Assembly: GCA_900208305.1 (NCBI GenBank) | Contig: OAPG01000010.1 | Location: 62,001 to 126,000, forward strand | Reading direction: 5' to 3' | Source of the DNA: Melanopsichium pennsylvanicum | Taxonomy: Eukaryota > Basidiomycota > Ustilaginomycetes > Ustilaginales | Length of the DNA stretch: 64,000 nt | Part shown: in pieces, positions 30,958 through 42,724 of the stretch | Layout of the letters: each line of letters starts with the position of its first letter | Position numbering within the stretch: the stretch's first letter is position 1 | Made by a program: the position numbers and the translations under genes | The notes under the pieces: generated by a model | What the model saw: only the letters and a program-made list of their open reading frames with translations | What the model was told of the DNA's origin: nothing | Database searches by the model: none

Positions 30958-31900
30958 TTTGTTTCGTGCTTTTTGCTTTCAACGGGACAGCCGATGCAAT
31001 CTTCAAGGGTCTCTAATTTGCTACGTTATCTGTCACTCTCAGCTTTGAAAAAGTGACTCGTCCCGAGCTGTGGTTGAGTGGAGGCGTGTCCAGTGAATCA
31101 AATGCACTCCCACAGAATTCTGGATTAGCGGGATGCTTGTCTTTGCACTCACACATGCTGTCCTGCGCTCTGCAAGCTGAAAGCTCATCATAAGATCTGG
31201 CTCGCTTTCTGCCCACAAAAAAAAATGTTGACTCACACCCTTCCAACCCGTCAGGTCCTGTCGACACGCACGAGATAAGACATCGACCTGATCGCAAATT
31301 CATCCGATGATCTTTTCAGCATGCATGCAGTAGTATGTCGGTTATGCAGGAGACTGCATTAATGTGCAGGAGCGAGGCCAATGTTGTGGTGGGTGCTACA
31401 CCAAAAATCTCAATGTTTTGGCGGCCAGATTCAGCTGCAACGTAGCAAAGTGGGCGAGATTGAAACCTCCAAAGATGAAGAACTGGCTTCAAGGATGGGC
31501 TCAAAAGGATCGTCACTTACAGTAAGATAAAGTTCCAGGTGCGATCGGTCGAGTATTGTATCGGATCTCTTTTGCACGCACGATCTGCGATGATTCCATT
31601 TAACCCCGCATCTGAAAAAGTCACTCACTAGACGCTGTGGGCGATAGAACGGTACAGCATGCTGTAAAGTTTCGTTGTTCTCATAAACTTGTGTCAATTT
31701 TAGATTCACGAAGCACATTGTGCACACAGAGATTCATTATAAGCACGGCAGGGTTACAGTTGAAATTGTGGACCGCTTCATGAGACCAGGTCAAGCCTCG
31801 TTAGATGTCACGCAGCCATGCAGAAGCGCAAATCGAAATGTAGCGACTTCCCCGGAGCTGTCCCAACCCCCGCTCAACTTTGTCCCTCGGCTAACAGTAC

Positions 31901-31904
<4 letters not shown>

Positions 31905-31939
<35 letters not shown>
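31905..31939. repeat. 35-bp A homopolymer
   Basis: An uninterrupted A run with no recognisable retroelement upstream. Confidence 0.9.
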
Positions 31940-31940
<1 letters not shown>

Positions 31941-32363
31941 AAATCCAAAAAACATGGCCTGATTCGCTCACCTCTCGTGACACGCCCCTTGGGTGTTCAA
32001 TCGACATGCTTGGCACTTGGAAATATAGTGTTTCATCCTTCACCATCGAGCTTGTGAGCTTGCCAAGCTCCCTTCAACACCATCACACCAACAGCAACGC
32101 ACACCATTCACCGAATTGCAATCAGCGCGCTAACCCACGCACGGCTATCTTGTTTCGCGGTGCGAGCTAGCTTGATATGGACACTATACACCTACAACCA
32201 ACTAGAGCCGCACATCTTATACTAGACATACATCGACTCGGATCTCATCGCGAATTCAGTCCTATTAGGCTTGGATGTATCCTTCGGATACCCGTATCCA
32301 ATACGTGAATCATCGCGACACATCGACGTCCTCACTCTAAACCGCAGCAACGACGAGAGCGTC

Positions 32364-32813
32364 ATGTCGAATCCTCCCCAAAATATCGGCCGCCCAGCAT
32401 CGCCTGGTAGCGTCAAACAGGTGACCTTTGATCACAAATGCCAAGTCATCCCCGAAGTTGACTGTGCCGCACTCCGCAAGCTTCTCAGCTTTTGCCCAGA
32501 TCGAGCACAGAGTCCACCCATCGCTGGCCCTTCATCGCGACCCGGTCGAATCATCACCCGTGCTATCTCTCCCCCCTTCGCTCGATCCAAGTCGCCAAAC
32601 CTCAAAAAGACAACCAGTCTGGGAAATGGCCCACTCAGTACATCCACATCATGGAAAACCCGGCTTACCAACTGGGGCACCATGGACATCAACACCATCG
32701 CTGGCAGTCTCTCGGCGGCATTTGGGGCACCACTTCCTTCCGCCAGCTCTGGTCCTCGCCTTGTCGCACCAATCCCAGCTAGAGGCACGACGGGTCCCTC
32801 GTTCCATTTCAAA

Positions 32814-32848
<35 letters not shown>

Positions 32849-34265
32849 CGACGATGATGATGATGACGATATCAGTTTCGACGACGTTAATGCAGAGTTC
32901 CAACACGCCATCTCTGGAGTGGCGTTGCAACAATACCAGGTACCGATCGCATCCGTCATTGCTGCATCTTCGATGGCTCAGCCACCACGTCCAAAAAGCT
33001 CTTTCATTCGCAGCACTAGTGAGCTGCAACACCAAACCCCTGCGTCTGCTGATATACCCAAGAGCTGCCTGGTCCGATCTAAGACGCTGCAAGCACCGGT
33101 ACCGCCACGTCTGTTAGGAGAAGGTACAGGCGCACTACGCGGAACCAGATCGCGGGATCGAGACAGCTGTCTGAGCCGTCGAAGGCGAGCAGATGGTGTA
33201 CCGGTGATCTGTTCATCGCCTTTGGCCTCGCCTGAAGACGAACGAGGGCGTGTAGCGTGGGGCAGTGGTACGTATGGTGCCAATGATGCTCCTGCAACCA
33301 AGAATGCAAAGTCAGCGGTAGTGATTAAGGAGAAGCCGAAACTCTCTCGTTGGAGACGATTTCGAAGGGCAGCTTCAGAAGAGTCGCAACGGAACGAATC
33401 AAGCAGTAGCTCAAACAATTCCACCCTGCCCGGATACATGGACGATGTTGTCATCAAGCGTCAGATCCAAGCAGGAAGATGGCCATTCGAAGCGCCGTTG
33501 AATGCCGAATGCAGTTGCAAGAACTGTCATGACACGATTGAACTGGGACTGGCATCCGACTATGAGCCAAAGTGGACACGCGCAGCGAGGATTAGGTGGC
33601 TGGAAGCGCAGGAACAAGCGGTTGGACAATCGCCAGATAGTGCTTCAGCTACAGGTCCAAAATCGCCGCGATCCACGACTCGAATTGCGATTCAAGCGGA
33701 CGAAGTGGCACAATTGCACAACGAGACGGCCCATCCGATGAGCGAGGCAGAGCTGGCGGACGAGCCGACTTCGCCCACCGTAGAGCGAGGTGAGGTAGAC
33801 TGTGGTTCGACCGCAGCGGAAGCAATTGGGCTTGGCTCCACCAAATTACCCAATCCTACTGGCCTGGACGAAGGCGACGAAACATTGCGACGGCAAATAC
33901 TTGCCCGCCGTCAAACACAGGCGAGACAAAGTCCCGTGATGCGACCTGGTGCACGAAGCATGATGCGTCAAATCGAGGAAGCCGAACGCAGAGAAGTGGA
34001 AGTAGTCAGATCTGCAAGCCGGGAAGGTTATCGTGAGTGTGGATCTGGGTCTGGACGTTGTTCACCAGCATCACCGCCATGCACATCGAGATCAGAGTTG
34101 GTCTCGACCTCGGTCTCGACCACACCACAGGAACCAAGTGTGGTGCAAGGAGAACAGAATGCATCGTATTTCCACTCACTGCAACCGCCGCAGAGGGTAC
34201 AGTCGCCGTTGATTCCCGCTGATGTAGCCGCTGCAGAGGGTACAGTCGGCGTTGATTCGCATTGA
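32364..34265 (+). CDS. Unknown disordered protein with poly-Asp tract
   Basis: 633 residues from the ATG at 32364 (MSNPPQNIGRPASP); the open frame extends upstream only with a TTG start. The protein is largely disordered, Ser/Pro/Arg-rich, with about 19 consecutive Asp near residue 155 encoded by GAT/GAC repeats. One compact, probably conserved segment stands out around residues 385-435: RWPFEAPLNAECSCKNCHD, then WTRAARIRWLEAQE; its two Cys in CSCKNC might bind metal. I recognise no family. The last 26 codons contain a diverged repeat of about 39 bp in tandem. A regulatory or scaffold role is only a guess. Confidence 0.65.
32814..32870. repeat. GAT/GAC trinucleotide tract (poly-Asp)
   Basis: About 19 GAT or GAC codons in frame within the 32364 gene. 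Mixed codons suggest an older, partly stabilised expansion. Confidence 0.9.
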
Positions 34266-37083
34266 TTTGGCCGCCTAAAGTGGGTGCACGAGACCTGTTG
34301 CAAGGCATTGCAGAATACTGTGGATTGACAGCGTGGCTGGGTCACTAGAAACCTTGGTCGCTGCGTTGGATGGCTTCAAGAGCGACTCATCAACAGACGA
34401 TTAGTACCTATGTACTTAATGTACTGTACATATGTGCACAGCCTGAATTGGTCACCGCAAATTAAGATCATAATAGCGCACGTATGAGTGCGCCTCACTT
34501 GGCATGACGAAGCACGTTCAACGACGATGTCACTGTTTTTGTGAAAATGTCGTCTTGATTGAGCCAGCCTGTCGCGATGCTATCGCCAGATGACGACAAG
34601 ATTAATGCGTGGTCACTCGCACGATTCCATTAGCGATTGGGCCTCGCTTCAAAATTTGACTGAGGTCAAGTCTAACAGAATTGACGAAATTGAACTTGCT
34701 CAACCTGGAATGGCAACGACTTTGTTGTTACAGTACTTAGCGTGCTCCTGTGTGTCGACGTCAACGCCAGACCAAATTGCGTGCTTCTGTAAATCCGAAT
34801 TGGACCCTGCTGTATAATTACGGTGCTCGGCATCTTTTCTCCGTTCAGTCTATTCACCGAATTTCACTGTAATACACTGTCACTTGACCAACACTCGGTT
34901 TAGGCCCTAATTTCGCATCAGATCATCACAATCTGGAGCTGTGTTTTACTAAGATCAGCCAAATGTGAAAGAGTGCTTAAATTTGTAAAAAGTGGTAGCG
35001 GGAGGTAGAGTTAGATGATGAAAGCCCACCGGATCGTCAGAGCGTTGATGCAGGAAAGTCAGATTGACCAGACTGCGTAGAGCAAGTGTCTCGATCGCAG
35101 TAATATACATCACGACATGCTTGCTTCAAATCCCGACAGAGATTAGCATCGTGAAACCACTACAGTGGCATGGTTTACAGATGGCCATGAGCTTCAGTAG
35201 GCAATCAGATCTTCAAACAAAACTTGAGAAACAAAAGTTGAGAAATTAAAATCGATTTTTTGTTTTTGCGATGATGATTCACGCATGTTAACTTTTTCTT
35301 CTAAAACGGAAATTGCAGTTGTTAACTTATCGTTCCAGACGTTCCACAGCAGCGCCGATGACCTCACGTCGATATTCACACTCTCACAAATTCAGAGGCT
35401 TCACGGCAACCAAGACTGCTCGCGCCATTTGGGAACACTCTCAGCACCATCTCAACCTTACTTGGGTGATAAAAACCCCATCGAGACAGGACCGATCCAC
35501 AAGTATCTTGTTGGTCTTGAAGCAAGGTTGCTTGAGCAAGTGGAGTGATGAGATTCCAGGAAGGCGAGACAAAAAAAAAATGCAAGGTTGGTTAAAGTCT
35601 CCGGATAGAGGGTACGAGGCGAGGTTGGCTGCTTGCAAACAAAGATCGCTGCAGTGATACTGTGTACTTTGTTTAGAATTTAAAAAAATTTGATTTTGCC
35701 CTGCATAGACTGACAGCTGGGTTCGATGTCGCCATCCTATGTGCATCTTTGGTCACAGTTGCAGTTTTTCACACCGGCAGTGGCGGCTAAACTCTCTGCA
35801 TACTACGGCTTCTTGTTGATTATATTGCCTGTATTGACGCGAACACCGCCGACATTTCACATTTTTAATCCCCCAATGGCGTGCGATCTCATCCTTACTC
35901 CACTTAGGCACTATGTGACAGTTGAGAAGAAGTGGGCACAGCATCTCATTGCTCAGCACATCTTCCATGGTGAATTCTAAAGAGCAATCCTTCCTTCTTG
36001 TGCTGTTTGTGCTCGCCTTTAACAAACACACAATGTGCTCAACCCTGGGTAAGATTCGAGTCTACGCATGACACAGTCACATAACAAAGCAAGACAATGT
36101 GCTCCATCCAACTCAAATTTCCCGGCGTTAGCTCTATCACACACTCACTCTTTCTGATCTTGCAGCTTCCCGTGCACATAGCCACCGTCGAGCACACCTA
36201 GAACAACAGCTTGAATCTAGCTTTCGCAATCACTGCATGCTTCCAGCATCGCTCTGCCTGTCGAGATCAACCAAGCATCAAAGGTGTCAGCACGCTGTCT
36301 TTCTGCTTGCTTTTCCCACTCATAGCGACTAGCTCACATCCTTCGGCCCCTCTTTCGTTGGTTCGCACACCTTCTTCTCTTCAGCACGCCATTCTTCTTA
36401 CCGTCCCACTCGCACTTCTTGTCGCCTTCTTCTTGTGCCATCACCATCGGATCATCAAAAGTCTCAGGAACTTCGCCACGCACCTACCATCCAGGCCCAG
36501 ACTCTTCTAATTGAAATTCATTCTTCTCGACATCAACGGCATATCTCCCCATTCAGCCTCGCGAGTCCAGTCCGGTCTCTCGTCTCGCTAAGCTCTTGGC
36601 GCTTTCGATTCAGTACCTCAAAACGTTCCTGCTTCACCTCGAACTTCGCCTCGAGCTTCTCTCTGCTTGCCGCGTGGGACCGCACCAACCTCCCCTCCGT
36701 CCGATCAAACCCTCCGGCTTTCCTTCCGCACACTTTCATCCGCCTTCAGACACCGGCAGCCTCGCTTGTCGAACAAATTGTTCGTCTCAAACCTTGGCCC
36801 GCCATCTTGCATCTGCGCTCGCCACAGAGTTACCCCTTGGCCAAGCTTTCCGACAGCTCCGGGCTCCGTACTAACGGTTTCATCTTCTGGTCGCATCAAA
36901 ACGCACCTGCTCGAATTTGAACGTGGCTGCCTTCACCTAACCAAAAGTATATAGACCTCCATCAGATCTCTGTTAACTTATCACTTCCTCTTCCTCCACA
37001 TCGTTCCCCTATCTCCTCGATCATCTTTCTCCATCCTCACCCGTGTCGGCGCTTCCTTCGCCACACATCTCACAGGTCTCATC
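34266..37083. other. Large intergenic region and permease leader
   Basis: There is no supported gene in 2.8 kb. The first half is A/T-richer, with heptamers at 34422 (inside the palindrome ATGTACTGTACAT) and 34729. From about 36150 the sequence turns strongly pyrimidine-rich, as expected for a long leader or promoter of the sulfate permease. Open frames here lack ATG starts or look non-coding. Confidence 0.45.
36945..36953 (+). promoter_or_regulatory. TATA-like box before the sulfate permease
   Basis: The sequence agtatatag lies about 135 bp before the ATG at 37084. Confidence 0.35.
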
Positions 37084-39783
37084 ATGGCCTCACAATCTCA
37101 TCAAGAGGTTAAACCCTCCCTTCGCCAGCGAAGTTCTAACGCCTTCAAATGGGCCATCGGCTACAATGACATCGAGATCAACCGTCTCGGCGTTCCCGTC
37201 GTCAGCAGCCGTGATTGGCTAGCCAACATCTTTAGCCACCCCGGTTCCAAAGCTAGCGAGTACTTCGATGGCCTCTTTCCTATCCGCAAGTGGATCACCT
37301 CCTATAACACCACCTGGCTTGTTGGTGACCTCATCGCCGGTGTAACTGTCGCTCTCGTTCTTGTTCCTCAGTCTATGTCCTACGCCAAGCTCGCAGGTCT
37401 CAAGCCTGAATTTGGTTTGTACTCTTCGTTCGTCGGTGTCATAATCTACGCCATCTTCGCCACATCCAAGGATGTCACCATTGGTCCCGTCGCTGTCATG
37501 TCGCTTCAGACCTTCAACGTCGTTCAAAATGTCATGCATCACACCAAAGCTTGGTCAGCCGAAGTGATTGCTACCGCCCTTGCTTTCCTTTGCGGTGTGA
37601 TCTGCTTGGGTATCGGTATCCTGCGTCTTGGTTTCATTATCGAGTTCATTCCGACTCCAGCGGTAGCTGGTTTCATGACGGGTTCTGCCATCCAAATCGC
37701 CGCTGGTCAGGTACCCAAACTTCTCGGTCTCAACGTCACCACTAACACTAACCCAGCCTACCGTGTCATCATCGACTCTCTCAAGGCCCTTCCGAACACC
37801 AACATCAACGCCGCCTTTGGTCTTCCTGCCTTGTTCTTCCTCTACTTTGTCAAGTGGTTTACTGGCTGGCTTCCCACCCGCTATCCTCGCACTGCTCGAG
37901 CCATGTTCTTCGTCTCTGTTTTGCGTAACGCTTTCGTCATCATCGTGTTCACCATCGCATCCCGCATCTGGTTGGGACACTACAAAAACCCCAAGCACTA
38001 CCCAATCAGCGTTCTTCTCACCGTCCCCCGTGGTTTCAAGCACATTGGCCAGCCAAATCTGAACACCCAACTACTCTCCGACATCGCTCCTAAATTGCCC
38101 GTCTCGGTTGTCGTCTTGTTGCTCGAGCACATTGCCATTGCCAAGTCTTTCGGTCGTTTGAACAACTATAAGATCAACCCGAATCAAGAGCTCATCGCTA
38201 TCGGTGTGACCAACCTCGTCGGCCCTTGCTTTGGTGCCTATGCCGCCACCGGTTCTTTCTCTAGGACCGCCATCAAGTCCAAGTCCGGTGTTCGCACTCC
38301 TTTGGCCGGTTGGTTCACCGGTATCCTCGTGCTCATTGCCATCTATGCGTTGAGTGGTACCTTCTACTGGATCCCCAACGCTGTTCTATCGGCAGTCATC
38401 ATTCATGCCGTGTCAGACTTGGTTGTGCCCTTCTCGGTCTCCTACAAGTTCTGGCTCATCAGTCCTTTTGAATTGATCATCTTCCTTGCAGCCGTCTTCA
38501 CCACTGTCTTTTCCACTACCGAAAACGGCGTCTACGTCTCGGTCGCCGCATCCCTCGCGCTCCTTCTCATCCGCATCGCTCGCCCGCGTGGCCGATGGCT
38601 CGGCTTGGTTCGCATTCACCACGGTATTACCGGTCCCAACGAGTCTACCCTCACCCTCACCCACCGAGATGTCTTTGTCCCCCTCGATGACAAAGATGGA
38701 TTGCGCGACCCCTCGATTCACGTCGAACCTCCTCCCCCCGGTGTCCTCATCTATCGTTTCGAAGAGGCTTTCACCTATCCCAACGCTTCGCATCTCGCCG
38801 ACCTTCTGCTAGACAGGGTTAAGGAAAAGACCCGACCAGGCAAACCTTCGATTGGCAACAAACTTGGCGATCGCCCCTGGAACGACCCTGGCGCCCCAAA
38901 CCCTAACCTCATCCGTGCTGCCCGCGCCATTACTTGCCGTGGGCGCAAAAGTGAGCGAGAGGGTACGGTTGCCGAAGGCAACTTTATTGACCGCCGACCC
39001 ATCCTAAGAGCCATGATTTTTGATTTCAGCTCAGTCAGCAATGTTGATACGACTTCGGTGCAAACATTGGTGGATGTCAGGACTGCAGTGGAAAGGTACG
39101 CGGACGCCAAGGTTGAATTTCACTTTGCCAACATCCTCTCGCCTTGGATTCGTCGTGGGTTGCTGTCTGGCGGATTCGGTCTTGGTTTCCCCAGCAAGAG
39201 GATCACTGAAATCGCTCCAGTTGTTTCGCAGCCTCAGAACACTACCTTGTCTGCACGGGAGTTGCAAGCTCGAGAACAGGCGGAAACTGACCGCAGGGCA
39301 AAGGCGATCGAGCGTATGAGTCACAAGTCTGCCAATGAGGGTTCCGCCTACCCCTTCCAGGGTCGTACCTCCAAGCCGCTCACTGAACTTGAGGCCGGTC
39401 TCGCTGGTGACGGCGCTGCCGCCAGCCGAAGCCGCGTTGACCTTCATGAAGAGTATGACGACGTAGACCCCGACCGCATCCGTAAGGTCACCATCGGAGA
39501 TGCGCTGTACGATATCCAGACTTTGGAACAGAACAAGGCCACTGGTACCAACGATACTACACCTTCCAGAAACAGCATCGAGAAGAATCTAGAAGAAGGT
39601 TCTGCTCTTCACGATGAACGTCGCGGGAGCAACCCATCCAGCCAGATTTCTGTCCCCATCATCTGGGGCAACGATCTGACGCCGTTCTTCCATCTTGACC
39701 TTGCGGCTGCGCTCGCTGCTGCCACAGAGCATATCGGCGAGGATTCGCAAGTCTCTTCCAGCATCGACACTAAGAACCTCTAA
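37084..39783 (+). CDS. SulP-family sulfate permease with STAS domain
   Basis: 899 residues with no intron. The N-terminal half is the SulP membrane domain (roughly residues 60-500): the signature LVPQSMSYAKLAGL is near residue 94 and the conserved GPVAVMSLQ follows. The C-terminal STAS domain is recognised by AMIFDFSSVSNVDTTSVQTLVD near residue 643. It is interrupted before that by a charged insert and followed by a 200-residue tail with acidic patches. The length is close to yeast Sul1/Sul2 (859 and 893). It should import sulfate with protons at the plasma membrane. In fungi such genes are usually induced by sulfur starvation; no control site was identified here. It forms the left border of the secreted-protein island. 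Confidence 0.93.
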   Translation: MASQSHQEVKPSLRQRSSNAFKWAIGYNDIEINRLGVPVVSSRDWLANIFSHPGSKASEYFDGLFPIRKWITSYNTTWLVGDLIAGVTVALVLVPQSMSYAKLAGLKPEFGLYSSFVGVIIYAIFATSKDVTIGPVAVMSLQTFNVVQNVMHHTKAWSAEVIATALAFLCGVICLGIGILRLGFIIEFIPTPAVAGFMTGSAIQIAAGQVPKLLGLNVTTNTNPAYRVIIDSLKALPNTNINAAFGLPALFFLYFVKWFTGWLPTRYPRTARAMFFVSVLRNAFVIIVFTIASRIWLGHYKNPKHYPISVLLTVPRGFKHIGQPNLNTQLLSDIAPKLPVSVVVLLLEHIAIAKSFGRLNNYKINPNQELIAIGVTNLVGPCFGAYAATGSFSRTAIKSKSGVRTPLAGWFTGILVLIAIYALSGTFYWIPNAVLSAVIIHAVSDLVVPFSVSYKFWLISPFELIIFLAAVFTTVFSTTENGVYVSVAASLALLLIRIARPRGRWLGLVRIHHGITGPNESTLTLTHRDVFVPLDDKDGLRDPSIHVEPPPPGVLIYRFEEAFTYPNASHLADLLLDRVKEKTRPGKPSIGNKLGDRPWNDPGAPNPNLIRAARAITCRGRKSEREGTVAEGNFIDRRPILRAMIFDFSSVSNVDTTSVQTLVDVRTAVERYADAKVEFHFANILSPWIRRGLLSGGFGLGFPSKRITEIAPVVSQPQNTTLSARELQAREQAETDRRAKAIERMSHKSANEGSAYPFQGRTSKPLTELEAGLAGDGAAASRSRVDLHEEYDDVDPDRIRKVTIGDALYDIQTLEQNKATGTNDTTPSRNSIEKNLEEGSALHDERRGSNPSSQISVPIIWGNDLTPFFHLDLAAALAAATEHIGEDSQVSSSIDTKNL

Positions 39784-40112
39784 AAAACATACCACGTTGT
39801 TCCATGCTTCACTTTCCCATTCCCCCCAAAAATTGCTAGCTTCGATTAGCCAGGCTCATGAATGTGCATTGTAACCGTTGTAATCCTGTTGTCTTTTCGC
39901 TTTTGTTTTACCGTATTTCAGTTATAGTGACTTGTTTGCTCAATCGGTGGATTTGTAAATCATCAGAATTGTCTTTTCGTTCATACTTTGTGACGATTTG
40001 TGCTTGAAAGAGTGTTTTGCAGAAGCTTGTGAGTTTTGGGAGAATTAAACTTTTTTCAAGTTAGCTTATTCCCTTGGTAAGTTGACAAAGAAGAGACGTT
40101 CGAACCCCAGAG

Positions 40113-40154
<42 letters not shown>

Positions 40155-40624
40155 GACAACGGAAATTCATACAGTTGCTGTGATCGGGAACTCAGATTGC
40201 CGTCCATACTGTACATACAAGTGACTTGTAAATTCGTGCGTGAGACCATTCTGCCGAATCGAAAAAAGCACCACTGTCCCACTTCATACACACTTCACTT
40301 TTTTTGCCTAAAAGTGAGCCTTGGCAAATGAATTCAAACCATGCTTGACATGACATTTATTTTTGAACCTTGTCAACATGTGTAAACAAATGTGGAATTT
40401 TTTTTTTGCAACTACCACAAAGCCGGGAAGGACTCAGGATGAGGTAGATCTGGTTGGTTTAGCATATTTAGAGGAGAGAATTTGATGACAGTGTTATAGA
40501 TCTATGGGGAGCAATAGCATTTTAAAAACGTTTTTTTTTGGGGCTTGAATTGTAGAGTATGCTTGACAGAATAGCTAGGCATAAAGAAGACCACTCTTCG
40601 CGCCGTCCCCTGTCAACGTTCTTG
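39784..40624. other. Intergenic region at the left edge of the secreted-protein island
   Basis: No gene is seen. It contains a 40-bp A tract at 40113-40152, further short A or T runs and a TACTGTA heptamer at 40207. Confidence 0.45.
40113..40152. repeat. 40-bp A homopolymer
   Basis: An uninterrupted A run directly after gttcgaaccccagag. Confidence 0.9.
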
Positions 40625-41113
40625 TTATGGAAATACATGCCTGAAAGGAGTGAGAGCGGGGTTAACAATCTGCCGGGAGACCGTATCAATGGACAGCAAT
40701 TGGTGTTCGCCGTTTTCGAATCTCCAAAGAAGACTTGCCATCCTACGATTGTGCCCTCCTAATGGGTCTCTGAGCCCCATCTCTTGGCCAAGTTGCGAGT
40801 TATGAGGTACATAGCTAACGTAGTATGTACGTCGTGAACGAGCCGCGTCGTGTGCTACGTGTTGGATACCCTTTTCTCTAGCAATGGTCCCTGCACGTTG
40901 CTCCAAATCATCAATTTCATGGTAATCGGGATGCAAGCGCTCATAATCCGTAAAAACTTGATGATAGGCATTCGCCTGATGATTTCGTACCATCGCTAGT
41001 ACAGACATATCGATGTGGTCCAGGGCAGGAAGAAAATATCCCGAGACCAAGTTGAGTGAGAGTACGGCAAAGAGCACGATGAGCAAAAAGTAGCGCGGTT
41101 GGAGGAAAACCAT
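40625..41113 (-). CDS. Small secreted cysteine-free protein, family member 1
   Basis: 162 residues from the ATG at 41113; residues encoded further upstream in this frame lie before the probable transcription start. The first 25 residues (MVFLQPRYFLLIVLFAVLSL onwards) form a strong signal peptide. The mature part has no cysteine. The core YYVSYVPHNSQLGQEMGL, then a Gly-rich turn, then RRMASLLWRFENGEHQLL is shared with the genes at 43966 and 47508 and with the pseudogene at 42174. I do not recognise a named family. A secreted, lineage-specific, duplicating protein in a probable plant-associated smut suggests an effector, which is inference. Its TATA block is conserved with the gene at 43966. 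Confidence 0.75.
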   Translation of the reverse strand: MVFLQPRYFLLIVLFAVLSLNLVSGYFLPALDHIDMSVLAMVRNHQANAYHQVFTDYERLHPDYHEIDDLEQRAGTIAREKGIQHVAHDAARSRRTYYVSYVPHNSQLGQEMGLRDPLGGHNRRMASLLWRFENGEHQLLSIDTVSRQIVNPALTPFRHVFP

Positions 41114-42173
41114 GGCGTAGGAAGTGTTGATCGGTGATACTAAAGTGGCAAGATGGATACTTAAAGATAAGAAAAATGTTGATAAGGAACAAGATGAATA
41201 CTGAAAGACAATCAAGACTTGCCATCTGGTTGTCCTATTTATGCCTTTTGCCCTGCTTCGGCGCCCAGCTATGGAGAGTGATGACACCGCTGTACCACTT
41301 TAAGCAAGCTTCAGCTACTGCTGAGCTATTTTAGCTGAAGCTATGTAATCGACGAGCTTCTTTCCCTGTCGAAAATTTTTGTCGGAGCTTCCCAGACCGA
41401 TGCTGCTGCGGTTTGGTATTATGCCTGCTGATTTCATGTGGGAGGCTCGTAGCGAGGATCTTTTGTTGGCTCGCTGGTCATCTCCCACCCGTGCCATCTC
41501 AAGCGATGAATCATTGTGGGAGGTCACTATTGCGGAATTGTTGTCGAGGACCACGAGACAGAACTGTAAGTACAGAGTGGACGAAAGGGACATTGAATGC
41601 AAGCTACAGTACAGTACGATGCAGGCGCCCGCTTTGTACTGGCTGGTGCTGCAGATTAGCAACAACATGCAGTGATATTCATCAGAAAGCAGCTTCGGTT
41701 CACTGTGCAAACGAACGCGATAGCAATTTGACAATGGGACATCAGCTTCCCGAACATCTCAAAAGCATGTGCGGGACCGTACGTAAGGGAACATACCTAG
41801 ATCGGTAGTCATTTCCCACCCGCGCCTTCTCAACATCATATGCGAATTGATGGGCAGCCTTGATCACTGCTCCATCACTCTGCGTTAGAAAAAAAGATAT
41901 TTTCAGACATGTAGCACTGGTGCCACTCGATGTGCACCTTGAGGCCACACTACTTTTCCTTAAATCACACCAAATCACCCACTACAATATATGGCTCTAT
42001 GAGAATAAAAAGATGCACGACAAACTGAATGAAGTCGCTATTGCAGACGCGTTGTCAAGGAACATAAGACAGTAAACACATAAGGTGAGATATGTATGAA
42101 GTTCAAGCTACAGTACACTATAAAACCCACGTCCACGTTGAGCTGGCTGGTGAGTCATGTTCACTGCTAAAAT
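41114..42173. repeat. Promoter of member 1 plus orphan copies of family flanks
   Basis: No intact gene. Up to about 41290 it is the promoter of member 1. Beyond that lie two diverged copies of a block that elsewhere sits 3' of a family gene: one at about 41523-41680 and one at about 42029-42173, which abuts the pseudogene. They share gtc(a/g)ctattgc, gttgtc(g/a)agga, aagctacagta and ctggctggtg. Another stretch at about 41755-41930 resembles 43310-43415. These look like relics of further gene copies. Confidence 0.6.
41234..41251 (-). promoter_or_regulatory. Conserved TATA block of member 1
   Basis: The plus strand reads cctatttatgccttttgc; on the minus strand this contains CATAAATAGG, 121 bp before the ATG. 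The same 18 bp occur at 44506-44523 before the paralogue. Confidence 0.6.
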
Positions 42174-42724
42174 TCAAAAATTGCTGTGACGGCGTGCGTA
42201 GAGCACGAATCGCTGCTCAAAGGATTCCAGTCCGAAGTCAAAATTAGAGCTAGGTGCCCTGCTGATCGTATCAGTGAAAAGAAGCTTGTGTGTGTCGTCC
42301 GGTTTGTGCTTCCAAAGGATACTCGCCAGCTTATGATTGTCCCCCTCCCGACACGTCTCTGAGCTCCATGCGGCCATCGAGATCCGAGTCATGAGGAACC
42401 GAGCTATAGTAGTACAGCTGATGTCGATTCCATGGACTATGCCGGAGGCCTCCTATATATTTGATACCACGTGCTCTGGCAAGGCTCGTTGCATCAACCT
42501 CCAAGTGAGGGACGTCATAATTGGTATTCAAAAGCTCGTAGCGTACATCATGCTGCCGTTTACAGATTTTTTTGTAGACGTCGTACCAATTCGAGAGAAA
42601 AGTGATCTTTCTCAGCTTCGCTTAAAAGGATGGATACAGATAAAGGCAAAGGAGCGAGGTCCCCCAAGACGAAATTAATGAGTATGGCGAAGGGCACAAA
42701 GTAGCGCAGGCGGAGGCAAACCAT
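42174..42724 (-). pseudogene. Pseudogene of the small secreted family
   Basis: The start MVCLRLRYFVPF and a shortened signal peptide are preserved from 42724, but the frame then stops after about 55 codons. The homologous core continues in another frame (YYYSSVPHDSDLDGRMELRD, 42331-42531) and the final part (KLASILWKHKPDDTHKLLF) in yet another. The second break is a one-base gain in a C run at about 42340-42345 relative to both intact paralogues. The upstream block also lacks the TATA element conserved in members 1 and 3. At least two lesions plus promoter loss argue for real decay rather than one sequencing error. Confidence 0.75.

Larger units (their letters stand above)
30578..32363. other. 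Divergent intergenic region
   Basis: No gene is supported in about 1.8 kb. It contains the (GTGCT)7 repeat, a 35-bp A tract, a TACAGTA heptamer at 31518, and a pyrimidine- and CA-rich leader before 32364. Confidence 0.45.

Noticed and set aside
36435..36920. 161-codon open frame in the sulfate permease leader
   Set aside because: It has a GTG start, pyrimidine-driven composition and no motif, in the position of a promoter or leader.
40085..40152. tRNA-derived SINE or tRNA relic: gttcgaacccc followed by 40 A
   Set aside because: The B-box-like word fits, but no matching T-stem, A box or acceptor stem could be built on either strand. The A run is probably a plain homopolymer.
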